In this document: positions 49,360 through 57,564 of the stretch, piece by piece
Layout: the number at the start of each line of letters is the position of its first letter
Numbering within the stretch: the first letter of the stretch is position 1
Assembly: GCA_963677085.2 (NCBI GenBank)
Contig: CAXXFH010000004.1
Location: 2,976,001-3,040,000 of the forward strand
Reading direction: 5' to 3'
Length of the DNA: 64,000 nt
DNA from: G963677085 sp963677085
GTDB taxonomy: Bacteria > Planctomycetota > Planctomycetia > Pirellulales > Thermoguttaceae
Notes under the pieces: model-generated
Seen by the model: the letters and a program-made list of their open reading frames with translations, nothing else
Told to the model about the DNA's origin: nothing
Databases searched by the model: none
Program-made: the position numbers and the translations under genes

Positions 49360-51135
49360 ATGTCACAGGTCCAACAGCCCGAGATCACCAAGCTCGCCGA
49401 GGCTTTCTGCCGCGACGAACTCGACGAGCGCCAACGCGGCCGACTCGATGCCCTGATCTGCGCGGACGAAGCCCTTCGTCGGCAATATCTGCATTACCTC
49501 CACATGCACGTCTGTCTACGTCGGGCGTTTGAGGGGCCGGCTGCCGTGGTGGGAGCTTTGTCGCGCCCGAGCGACTCTCCTTTGAATCGTGACGATATTG
49601 CGGCGACCCTTAAGTACCCTCCGGCAACCCCCTCTCGCTGCTTGGCGGATCGTCTCGCGTGGATCGAGCCAGGCGAGTACAGATACCGGTTCTGGTCGAC
49701 CGTGACCGTGTTGACCGTGATCTTCCTGGCGGGCTTGGTTGTGTTGGTTCGTAGCCGGGCGCCGGAAGCGGAGTTAGCCCAGTCAGAGGTCAGTAGGATC
49801 CTGCCTCTGGTGGCTTACGTTACCCGGAGCCATGCGTGCCGGTGGCGGGAAGGAAGTTGGCAACCGCAACAAGGCGCTGCCCTGCGAAAGGGACAGACGT
49901 TGGAGTTGGTTTCGGGGCTGTTGGAGATCACCTTGCGTTCGGGAGCTCGAGTTATCGTGGAAGGGCCCGCGAAGTATCGAGCAGACGGAACCAATTCTTC
50001 ATCGCTCGAACTGGGCAAGCTGGCGGCGTGGGTGCCGAGCGAGGCGGTTGGCTTTTCGGTGAAAACACCCTCCGCCACGATCACCGATTTGGGAACGGAG
50101 TTCGGTGTGGTTGTCGACAAGCGGGGAGATGGCGATGTGACAGTATTCAAGGGGTTGGTCGAGGTTCTTCTGGACGCCTCTGGCGGTCGGTCGGAGGAGG
50201 AAGCGTCGCGATTGGTTCTTGCCGAGGGCCAAGCCGTACGCATTACCGGGGGACGGTTGGTTGAACCGGTTGCCGGCAAAGCCGCACCCCATTTCGTGCG
50301 AGCGATGCCGGCTGAAGAAGAGTCTCAAGAAGAATCCGCTACGTGGAACGGCGAAACTCTTCCGTTGGGAAATTTATTCGACGATCCCGCGGGCCGAAAG
50401 TTGGTCGACGCGGTTCCGTCTGACAGCTTCGGCGCCGAGGCCGACGTGAGCGATCTTGGGGTGGATTGGATTGCGACGGGCGATTTTTCGGTGCCGGTAA
50501 TGATTAGCGGCAAGGCCGTGCGGTTCAATTTTGCGTCAGCCGGAGCGGGTTACGAGCAATATGGAAGCCCGACGAACGATTGCATTCCCCAGGAATACTG
50601 GGGAATTCGACTTACCGGTTCCGGAGCGAAGGCCGTGGCAACCAGCAAGATCGAGGACGGCGTCGGTGTCCATTCGAATTCACTGGTAACCTTCGATTTG
50701 AATGAGCTCCGAGAAGCCGGACTTCCACGCGGTGAACTGGTTTTCCGGGCCACGGGAGCATTGAACGACAGCGGGGTTCAGGCAGGCACTCTGTTTGCCA
50801 TCGTACTGCTGAGCAACAGCGACGGAGTGGTGGGCGCCTACGTCAATGGACGCGCCGTTGCCGTGACCCAAGACAACGGAATTTGGATGTTTACGGGGCC
50901 GATGCCGCCGTGTCTCTGTGGGAAAAAGGGGCAAAATCGTGTCGGTTTCAATGTTCCCCTGCCAAGCTCCGTGCAGTATCTCACCCTGGCTATGACCGAT
51001 ACAGGCGATGGTTTTGGATATGACCACGGTGTCTTCAGTCGCGCCAGGTTGGAGACTCCTGGTACGCGTACCAAGTCGAATTCCAAACACGTAAATGACA
51101 CATTGCGCGACTCAGGACGCAATTCAGGCAAATAG
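49360..51135 (+). CDS. FecR-domain membrane protein with a C-terminal NPCBM-like domain
   Basis: Encodes 591 aa. Residues ~1-95 are a cytoplasmic part (LAEAFCRDELDERQRGRLDAL) that should contact the sigma factor. A TM helix is at ~108-130 (TVTVLTVIFLAGLVVLV). The periplasmic FecR domain (~150-290) includes LRKGQTLELVSGLLEITLRSG, PSATITDLGTEFGVVVDKRG and LVLAEGQAVRI. From ~325 a second domain begins (GNLFDDPAGRKLVDAVPSDS, SKIEDGVGVHSNSLVTFDL, YLTLAMTDTGDGFGYDHGVF), which is closely similar to the next gene product. It is probably the sensor/anti-sigma regulator of the sigma factor upstream. Confidence 0.75.
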   Translation: MSQVQQPEITKLAEAFCRDELDERQRGRLDALICADEALRRQYLHYLHMHVCLRRAFEGPAAVVGALSRPSDSPLNRDDIAATLKYPPATPSRCLADRLAWIEPGEYRYRFWSTVTVLTVIFLAGLVVLVRSRAPEAELAQSEVSRILPLVAYVTRSHACRWREGSWQPQQGAALRKGQTLELVSGLLEITLRSGARVIVEGPAKYRADGTNSSSLELGKLAAWVPSEAVGFSVKTPSATITDLGTEFGVVVDKRGDGDVTVFKGLVEVLLDASGGRSEEEASRLVLAEGQAVRITGGRLVEPVAGKAAPHFVRAMPAEEESQEESATWNGETLPLGNLFDDPAGRKLVDAVPSDSFGAEADVSDLGVDWIATGDFSVPVMISGKAVRFNFASAGAGYEQYGSPTNDCIPQEYWGIRLTGSGAKAVATSKIEDGVGVHSNSLVTFDLNELREAGLPRGELVFRATGALNDSGVQAGTLFAIVLLSNSDGVVGAYVNGRAVAVTQDNGIWMFTGPMPPCLCGKKGQNRVGFNVPLPSSVQYLTLAMTDTGDGFGYDHGVFSRARLETPGTRTKSNSKHVNDTLRDSGRNSGK

Positions 51136-51176
51136 GAAAATGAGTGGCAATCGGCCACTATTGGGGGTTGCATTGC

Positions 51177-51243
51177 TTGTGGAACGAGGGTGACCAACGG
51201 AAGCCCGGCTCGCGGGGGCGGGGCGTAACGCAGTGTTCCACAA
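51177..51243. repeat. 67-bp inverted-repeat element
   Basis: Nine-base ends TTGTGGAAC and GTTCCACAA enclose GACCAACGGAAGCCCGGCT, an interior word shared with the TTATTGA-family MITEs. It lies between the FecR and PEP-CTERM genes. Confidence 0.6.
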
Positions 51244-51329
51244 TCAACCGCCGAATCAATAAAACGTGATTTTTCATCGAATGGCAACCTTTGTTTTTGT
51301 TCAAGCATTTCGTTCGTAAGGAGAATGGC

Positions 51330-52235
51330 ATGTGTGCGAATCGATCAAACCGTGTAATGCGAGTCGAGTGTCGATTGGTCGTGGCGGCTGGTTTTGCTGC
51401 AATCGTTTTAACGTTGATGACCAATCAGGCTTTGGCCGAGGCGCTATCGATTCCCTTGGGTAACTTGTTGGACGACTCGAAAAGCGCAACCTTGAGCGAT
51501 GCCATTGCGTCCGACGAGTTTGCTGCGGTGGCCGAGACCACCGATTTGGGAGTGAATTGGGTGGCGAAGGGAACTTTCACTGCCGTGCAAACGCTCAATA
51601 CGGCCGGCGTGCAGTTTGATTTTGCCGCGAGCGACGCCGGTGATCAGGAGTACGGCGACGCAACCAACGACTGTACTCCCCAGGATTTCTGGGGAATTCG
51701 CATTACCGGGTCGCATTCACCTGAGGTGTCAAAGTCAAAGATAGAGGATGGAATCGGGGTTCACGCGAATTCGCTGGTTACGTTCGATCTGGACGAACTG
51801 CGTTCAGCGGGCATGCCTGAGGGCGATCTGGTTTTCACCGCCACTGGGGCGATTAACGATAGCGGCGTGTCACAATTCAACGGCACCATCCATACCATGG
51901 TGCTACTCAGCGACGATAGCGGAGTGTTGGCATCTTATGTCAACGGCCAGGCAGTGGCTGTGGCCGAAACAGGAGGCGTATGGTCATTCTCGGAGTCCCT
52001 GCCTGACAATCTTGATGGGAGAACAGGCCCCTATACGGCCGACTTTTACGTTCCGTTGGCATCTTCAGTGAAGTATCTTACGTTGGCCATGACCGATGCT
52101 GGCGATGGCTTCAGCTACGATCAAGGTGTATTCGTTGACGCGCGGATCGTCCCAGAACCGTCGTCGTTGGCGATGCTCGGTATTGCCCTGGTCGCGTTGT
52201 TGTCGTGTGCGCGACGGCGTTGGGGCGGTCGTTAG
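51330..52235 (+). CDS. PEP-CTERM protein paralogous to the FecR C-terminal domain
   Basis: Encodes 301 aa from ATG 51330 (MCANRSNRVMRV), with TAAGGAG six or seven bases upstream. A signal peptide is followed by a single domain: IPLGNLLDDSKSATLSDAIA, SKIEDGIGVHANSLVTFDL, YLTLAMTDAGDGFSYDQGVF. The same blocks appear in order in residues ~325-570 of the preceding protein. The tail VPEPSSLAMLGIALVALLSC ends in RRRWGGR, a PEP-CTERM sorting signal. The domain looks like an NPCBM-type carbohydrate-binding fold. The fixed tail implies surface localisation. Confidence 0.8.
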   Translation: MCANRSNRVMRVECRLVVAAGFAAIVLTLMTNQALAEALSIPLGNLLDDSKSATLSDAIASDEFAAVAETTDLGVNWVAKGTFTAVQTLNTAGVQFDFAASDAGDQEYGDATNDCTPQDFWGIRITGSHSPEVSKSKIEDGIGVHANSLVTFDLDELRSAGMPEGDLVFTATGAINDSGVSQFNGTIHTMVLLSDDSGVLASYVNGQAVAVAETGGVWSFSESLPDNLDGRTGPYTADFYVPLASSVKYLTLAMTDAGDGFSYDQGVFVDARIVPEPSSLAMLGIALVALLSCARRRWGGR

Positions 52236-52428
52236 TCCTATCAAATGCGCGCGTTTCGCGAGTATGACATTTCATCGCACGCTGCGAGGGCGAGCCGTTG
52301 TCCAAGTGGCGTGCGATGACCGTGCGCCGTTGGGCAACTTGGTGTGTCTGTTGGCCATGCGTCATACCAGAAAAGAAATGCGGCCCTTTTGTGTCTTGTA
52401 ACAGCAAATGCTGACGCGGAGATTCCCC

Positions 52429-53424
52429 ATGGCGATGGCTCGGTTGACGTTCGTCCGGTCGTTACGTCGAGGTCATGGTTTCACCCTGGTCGAGTTGCTT
52501 GTGGTGATTGCTATTATCGGTATTCTCATTGGCCTGTTGTTGCCGGCCGTTCAGTCTGCTCGAGAATCCGCCCGACGGCTGCAATGCTCCAATCATCTGA
52601 AACAATTGGCGCTGGCGGCATTGGTACATGAGTCCACGCAGGGGCATCTTCCGGCGGGAGGCTGGGGATGGGGGTGGGTTGGTGATCCCGACGGCGGCTT
52701 CGGCCGCCGTCAACCTGGAGGTTGGATGTACAATTGCCTACCCTTCTTGGAACAACAGGCCATGCACGACATTGGTGAAGGGCAAAGCTTCGCAACCAAA
52801 AAAACACTCAACCGCCAAATGGTTGGCACACCGTTGAGCGTGGTTAATTGTCCAAGCCGACGCAGTGCGATCGCCATGCCGTGCACGATGGATTTGTACA
52901 ACGTCGAAGATTCGACGTCGGCCCTAATGGCACGGGGCGACTACGCCGGCAACGGGGGAATCGGTGCCTTTCTGTTACACGATAAGGGTCCCACGGATCT
53001 CGCTGGCGGAGAGAATTGGGCAGTGCTGGATTCCGACGGCATCTTTGCCCAGTGCAGTACCACCAAGGTCGCCGAAATTCGCGATGGCACGAGCAACACC
53101 ATTCTGTTTGGCGAGAAGTACATGTCTCCGGCGGGTTACGTCGACGGTAGCGACCTAGGTGACAATGAGAGCTTATATTGCGGCGCCGACAACGACATCT
53201 ACCGCGTTGCGTATTACGATGCCGCGAACGCTGCCAATAACAAGACGTTGAAACAGGACCGGGCCGGCCTGCAGGATGAGAACATCTTTGGCAGTGTACA
53301 CTCCGGTGGAGCCAACTTCGCTTTTTGCGACGGTTCGATTCGAACGATCAATTACAATACCGACGCGCAATTGTTCACGAATTTGGTTGCCCGTTCCGAC
53401 GGAGAAATCGTCGAGTTGCCGTGA
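52429..53424 (+). CDS. DUF1559 prepilin-like protein
   Basis: Encodes 331 aa from ATG 52429 (MAMARLTFVRSL), with GGAGA eight bases upstream. The frame opens at 52408. The N-terminus has the type IV prepilin sequence GFTLVELLVVIAIIGILIGL just after a basic leader, so the leader should be removed by a prepilin peptidase and the helix inserted in a pilus or secretion apparatus. RLQCSNHLKQLALAALVHE, DGTSNTILFGEKYM and SVHSGGANFAFCDGSIR are the classic DUF1559 blocks, a family massively amplified in planctomycetes. It lies in the sigma/FecR surface-protein cluster. Confidence 0.9.
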   Translation: MAMARLTFVRSLRRGHGFTLVELLVVIAIIGILIGLLLPAVQSARESARRLQCSNHLKQLALAALVHESTQGHLPAGGWGWGWVGDPDGGFGRRQPGGWMYNCLPFLEQQAMHDIGEGQSFATKKTLNRQMVGTPLSVVNCPSRRSAIAMPCTMDLYNVEDSTSALMARGDYAGNGGIGAFLLHDKGPTDLAGGENWAVLDSDGIFAQCSTTKVAEIRDGTSNTILFGEKYMSPAGYVDGSDLGDNESLYCGADNDIYRVAYYDAANAANNKTLKQDRAGLQDENIFGSVHSGGANFAFCDGSIRTINYNTDAQLFTNLVARSDGEIVELP

Positions 53425-53480
53425 CGTACTTGCCCGGCTGAAACGGCACGTACCTCATCTCCCCCCCCCACACACATGCA

Positions 53481-53583
53481 GGGGTGCCGGTGGGCAGCGT
53501 GTCTGCCCCTGCTGGAAACCGTATTCCTACCGAAAACCCGGCCCCGGCAAAAACAAGGGCGGACAAGCCGCCCATGGCACCCG
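53481..53583. repeat. GGGTGCC-bounded palindromic repeat
   Basis: Begins GGGGTGCCGGTGGGCAGC and ends CCGCCCATGGCACCC, with GGGCGGACAAGCC as an inner word. Same family as 9472, 14051 and 63015. Confidence 0.6.
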
Positions 53584-53593
53584 TTTCAATCGC

Positions 53594-56494
53594 TCACCCT
53601 ACCGGGCTCGACGTCGGGCGCCGGTGACGGCCGACGGCTTTGGGGCGTGGCACGCTGCCGTCGATCGGGACGGTTACCAACTCGTCGTCCGAATCGGCGG
53701 CGACTTCGTCAGATTCCTCCGACTGTGAATCGGCGGTGGCCGTGTCGTTCGACGAGGGGTGTCGCGGCTTCCGCTTCTTCGACGTGCGGAAGAAGCGGCC
53801 GATCGGGCCCGAGAGCACGGCCGGTAGGAAGATCAGGTCGCCGACCAACGCGGCGAACAACAGCGCCAACATCAGGGCGCCGAATCGCTGGGTGGGCGTG
53901 AATGTGCTGAATGCAAAGACCGAAAGCCCGAAGCCGCCGATCAGCGTGGTTTGGGTCATTGCCGTGCCGCAGCGTTCGTAGGCCATCATCACGGCCCCCT
54001 TGCGGTCGAGGCCGTCGTCGAGCCCTTGGCGGAACCAGGTGAGGAAGTGAATCGTGTCGTCGACGGCCACGCCCAACGCCACACTGGCGGTCATCATCGT
54101 GCCCACGTCGATGAGAATTCCCAGCGTACCCATCGCCCCGAAGACAACCACCACGGGGAACACGTTGGGTAACATGGCCAACAACCCGGCCGCCGGGCTG
54201 CGGAGCACGACGATCATCACCACGGCAATCAGCCCAAAAGCCCACATCAGGCTATCGGTCAACCCGGCCATCAACTCGTGCTGGGCCTTGTAGACCAGCG
54301 GCACCAGGCCCGTGTAGACTATCTCGATTCCCTCGACCGGCTTGACGCCCGCGGCACGATCCTCCTCGCTGAGCACGCGATACCTTTGGTCGACCACGTG
54401 CTCGACCCGTTCGCGCAGATCTTGGACGAACTGGCTGTAGTCGAGGTCGGTCAACGCCCACACGCGGGCGCTCACCCGCCACAGCTCGATGCCGTGTTCG
54501 ATGCGCCACTTGTCGATGGCTTCGTCGATCTGTTGGGCACCTTCGGGGCCGATGCCTCGGATGGCGGCCAATTCGTCGTGATGGGTTTCCAACGCCTTGG
54601 CCGTGGTCCACTGCTTGGCGTTGAGCCGATCGGCTATTTTGCCAGTAATACCTAACTCGGCCAGCGTGGCGTCGCCATCGTAGGCGAGATAGGTGCGGAA
54701 CTCCTTGCGAAATTTATCCAACGCCCGACTGGTAGCACTGTCGCGAACACTCCACCCCAAGCGGCGTTCGGCCGAGCGCGGGGTGGGCCCGATGTCGGGG
54801 GCAAAGGTGGCCGCCGACAGGGCACTGCCCACGTTGTCCAGTTTCTCCTCGCGGGCGTGCTCTTCGAGCAACGATTCGATGGCCTCTTCGACGTCGCGGG
54901 CCAGACGCATACGTTGCACCATGTTCAACGGGCAACGCTCGTTGTCGATCTTGACGACCACCTCCATCGGGACCAACGGGCCGATGTGTTTCTCCAGCCA
55001 CTCGTAATGCCCGACGATCTCGGCCTCGGAAGAAAACATCTTCATCAGCTTGACCGAGGTTTCCATCTTGAAAAGGCCCATGCCGAACACGGCCATCACG
55101 GCAAGGCAGCCTACGGTTACCCAACCGTTGTGGCGAATGATCACCTCGCCCACGGCGTGCCAGAATTTTACGATGGCCGATTTCTCTTCCGGGTTACGGC
55201 TTCCGGTGCTCGGCGGGCGCACCATGTTGCGCGAAGGGAAGAAGTGCAGGCAGGCGGGCAAGTAGAGGAACAACAGCGCCAAGGTGGCTAACACACCCCA
55301 GGCCGAGAAAATTCCGAACTTGCTGACCGGCACCAGGTGGCTGGCCAACAGGGAGCCGAGTCCCAGGGCCGTGGTGAGCGAGGCCAACGTACAGGGAAGC
55401 ATCGCATGGCCCAACGCCCGCTCCGGTGCCCGATCCAGGCCAAACTCGCGAACCGCATCGTGATAGTAGTTCACAATGTGGATAGCGCCCGAGAGACCCA
55501 ACACATAAACCAGCGAGGGCATGGTCAGCAGAATGGCGTCGCACGTGCCGTAGGTATTGGCAAACCACTCGATGCCGAGCAATCGTGCGAGGGTTCCGCT
55601 CCAGTAGACCGACGATAGCCCGATGCCGGCGGCCAAAATTCCGATAAAAAAGACCAGAAACGTCAGCCGGAAGCTACGGAAGCAAAGCCAGGAGATTAGT
55701 AGGCCGACGATCCCGGAAAGCGCCGCCAAACGGTAGAGCGTGCGTTCTCCTTCGACGGCGATGGCCACGTTGTCGACCGGAGGGCCTCCCAGGCGGATGT
55801 CCTGGGGAGGAATTTCGCAATCGCGATCGGCGATTTCTCGAATCGTGTTGAGCGTCTGCCGCAAGTGCTTGCCCTTGGCGGCCTCTGAAAGGGTAACCAC
55901 CAGGCAAGTCTTGTCGTGGTCGCGGCCGATCAGCGATCCTTCCAGCCGGTTGAGTACTTCTTCCTCGGTTAAATCCTCGTGGCGCTCGGCAAGCATCTTC
56001 ACCAGGCGTTCGCCTGTGAGCACCGGCTGTTTGAATGGTGGAACCCAACGGCGAATTGTTTCGACCACGTCCTCGGCCTGCTTCGGTTGCAGGCCCTCGA
56101 CGGCGACCAGCTTGCCGTGGTTCTGTTCGAGTATCTTTTCGATGGCACGCAGGTTCGTCAACCCGGCCGCGGTGAGCGCCTTGGCAGACTTCCCCGAGAT
56201 TCCCAATTGCTGAAGGTTCGGGTTGAAGTCTTCCAGCTTTCGGGCGAACAACTCCAGCCGCGGATCGTCGAGCGTGCAGCCCTCCCAACTGATCAGTACG
56301 AACTGTTCGTGGGGAAAATGTCCTTGGAACCACTGATGGATCTGGGTCTCTTCGAAATGGCTGGGGAGCCAGTCTTTGACATCGTTTTGGTTGCTTTCCA
56401 ACGTCAAACGAGTGCCGCGCATTAGGAACGGCATCAAGAACGTTGCGATCAGTAAGATCGTGTAGCTGCGACGTGCAAAAAATGACTGGCTCAT
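53594..56494 (-). CDS. RND/MMPL-type exporter with helix-hairpin-helix insertions
   Basis: Encodes 966 aa from ATG 56494 (MSQSFFARRSYTILLIATFL). It is a two-halved RND protein. TM1 (~8-27) and TM7 (~515) each precede a large extracytoplasmic loop, and groups of helices such as LAALSGIVGLLISWLCFRSF and GLLAMLPNVFPVVVVFGAMG form the bundles. The Asp of ALGVAVDDTIHFLTWF is the likely proton-relay site. In both big loops (~85-151 and ~605-671) there is a helix-hairpin-helix-like segment: LGISGKSAKALTAAGLTNLR and LGITGKIADRLNAKQWTTAK. This is unusual for RND proteins. The substrate may be a lipid or hopanoid, but nothing specific is shown. Confidence 0.75.
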   Translation of the reverse strand: MSQSFFARRSYTILLIATFLMPFLMRGTRLTLESNQNDVKDWLPSHFEETQIHQWFQGHFPHEQFVLISWEGCTLDDPRLELFARKLEDFNPNLQQLGISGKSAKALTAAGLTNLRAIEKILEQNHGKLVAVEGLQPKQAEDVVETIRRWVPPFKQPVLTGERLVKMLAERHEDLTEEEVLNRLEGSLIGRDHDKTCLVVTLSEAAKGKHLRQTLNTIREIADRDCEIPPQDIRLGGPPVDNVAIAVEGERTLYRLAALSGIVGLLISWLCFRSFRLTFLVFFIGILAAGIGLSSVYWSGTLARLLGIEWFANTYGTCDAILLTMPSLVYVLGLSGAIHIVNYYHDAVREFGLDRAPERALGHAMLPCTLASLTTALGLGSLLASHLVPVSKFGIFSAWGVLATLALLFLYLPACLHFFPSRNMVRPPSTGSRNPEEKSAIVKFWHAVGEVIIRHNGWVTVGCLAVMAVFGMGLFKMETSVKLMKMFSSEAEIVGHYEWLEKHIGPLVPMEVVVKIDNERCPLNMVQRMRLARDVEEAIESLLEEHAREEKLDNVGSALSAATFAPDIGPTPRSAERRLGWSVRDSATSRALDKFRKEFRTYLAYDGDATLAELGITGKIADRLNAKQWTTAKALETHHDELAAIRGIGPEGAQQIDEAIDKWRIEHGIELWRVSARVWALTDLDYSQFVQDLRERVEHVVDQRYRVLSEEDRAAGVKPVEGIEIVYTGLVPLVYKAQHELMAGLTDSLMWAFGLIAVVMIVVLRSPAAGLLAMLPNVFPVVVVFGAMGTLGILIDVGTMMTASVALGVAVDDTIHFLTWFRQGLDDGLDRKGAVMMAYERCGTAMTQTTLIGGFGLSVFAFSTFTPTQRFGALMLALLFAALVGDLIFLPAVLSGPIGRFFRTSKKRKPRHPSSNDTATADSQSEESDEVAADSDDELVTVPIDGSVPRPKAVGRHRRPTSSPVG

Positions 56495-56595
56495 ACGTGC
56501 CTCGACGCTTGAACTGCCGGACCCTCGCGTGAGAGTCTCTGGCTTTGGGTAGCCGGCACTACTAACCTCAAAGATCGTTAACTTTTTGACAAAGA

Positions 56596-56784
56596 TTAGC
56601 GACCATCGGAAGCGGGTTCCTGTTGAGGTGCGGTAGCACCGGTTTGGTTGGCGGCCTTGTCGCCCTGCGACGGAATACTGAAGATGTGGCCTTGTCCCCA
56701 CACCCGAGAGTACGGCAGGAACACGGCGCCGTACAGAATGTACCCCTGTTGTTGAGGCGTTCCGTCGAACACCCGGCAAATCAC
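56596..56784 (-). CDS. possible small protein, unknown
   Basis: Encodes 62 aa from GTG 56784, with GGAG four bases upstream and an in-frame stop immediately before. The sequence GYILYGAVFLPYSRVWGQGH looks like a folded fragment, and the rest is a Gln/Asn-rich tail. It precedes the exporter gene on the same strand. It could be the remnant of a longer gene. Confidence 0.35.
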   Translation of the reverse strand: MICRVFDGTPQQQGYILYGAVFLPYSRVWGQGHIFSIPSQGDKAANQTGATAPQQEPASDGR

Positions 56785-57007
56785 TTAGCTCCGACAACCC
56801 CTAATTAATCCTGGTAGCTTACCGAGCCGAGACAATCCCGTCTATGCCGTCATCGGCGTTCAAAGCATTGATACTTTGGAGGCGGCCCCTACGACCGGCT
56901 TGGTTTTGCCAGTCTTCGTAGCTTATGCTAGCAACGGGGGGCAATCCGGCAGATGCGAGCCAAGCTCGGCCAAAACGACCTACAGCTCCGTCTTCTAACC
57001 CGAATTT

Positions 57008-57151
57008 CTCACCACGGAGGCACGGAGATCACGGAGTTGTTTGTACGAAACAACTTACGAAGACCGTTCTCCAGCAGCCTGACATCAGTCAGATGGCTAT
57101 TGGTCCGCAGCAAACCTTCCCTTCTCAGTGTTCTCCGGGGCTCCGTGGTTT
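57008..57151. repeat. CACCACGGAG inverted-repeat element
   Basis: The left end CACCACGGAGGCACGGAG and the right end (inverted AACCACGGAGCCCCGGAG) face each other across ~110 bases. The ACCACGGAGaCACGG word occurs also at about 29622. Confidence 0.5.
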
Positions 57152-57283
57152 AGTCGGTTGTGAGAAATCCAGGCTAACCCCGAGTCTTGACCGCTTCAGC
57201 GGTCATGGAAACTCGCATAGCTCCAAGTCATTCTGGTGGGGGGCTCGTGGGTAGTGTTTTCGCAAAAGGTCTGCGTTTTACGC

Positions 57284-57314
57284 AAAAAGCCCACCGTCTT
57301 CAGTGACGGTGGGC
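57284..57314 (-). terminator. intrinsic terminator for the BBP7 gene
   Basis: A perfect ten-base-pair stem (57289-57298 with 57305-57314), a six-base loop, and an A5 tract at 57284-57288 that gives U5 on the minus strand. It would stop leftward transcripts from 57565-58971. It lies ~250 bases beyond the stop because a MITE and another repeat sit in between. Confidence 0.75.
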
Positions 57315-57351
57315 TTCTGCGCTTCTTCAATCCCGGCCCCAAACTATTTAC

Positions 57352-57459
57352 TCAAACCGAAAACACAATGATCCGAGTCTTCGCTCAAAAGGGACGAGAG
57401 ACGAGGGCTCAGGGGCGAGCATGGTCCGTTTTGGCCTACGTTTTCTCGCCCCTCGCCTC
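57352..57459. repeat. GGGGCGAG palindromic repeat, copy 3
   Basis: Starts CTCAAACCGAAAACACAATG and continues AAAGGGACGAGAGACGAGGG ... GGCGAGCATGGTCCGTTT, the same segment as 42555-42656. It abuts the MITE at 57460. Confidence 0.75.
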
Positions 57460-57564
57460 TATTGACGTTTGCATAGCTAATGAGCGGAAGGCGACCAACG
57501 GGAGCCTGGGTTTCCAGGCGTTCGGCTTTCCGAAGCGGATCATTTTCAACGCAAGCATCAATAA
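57460..57564. repeat. MITE-like element, TTATTGA family, copy 2
   Basis: ~95% identical to 32588-32694. Its right end touches the stop codon of the BBP7 gene at 57565. Terminal repeats TATTGACGTTTGCAT and (inverted) TTATTGATGCTTGCGT. Confidence 0.75.

Larger units (their letters stand above)
56495..57564. other. ~1.07-kb gap, repeats, a terminator and a small ORF
   Basis: Holds a possible small gene (56596-56784), a CACCACGGAG inverted repeat (57008-57151), a minus-strand terminator (57284-57314), a GGGGCGAG repeat (57352-57459) and a MITE (57460-57564). Nothing else is recognised. Confidence 0.6.
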
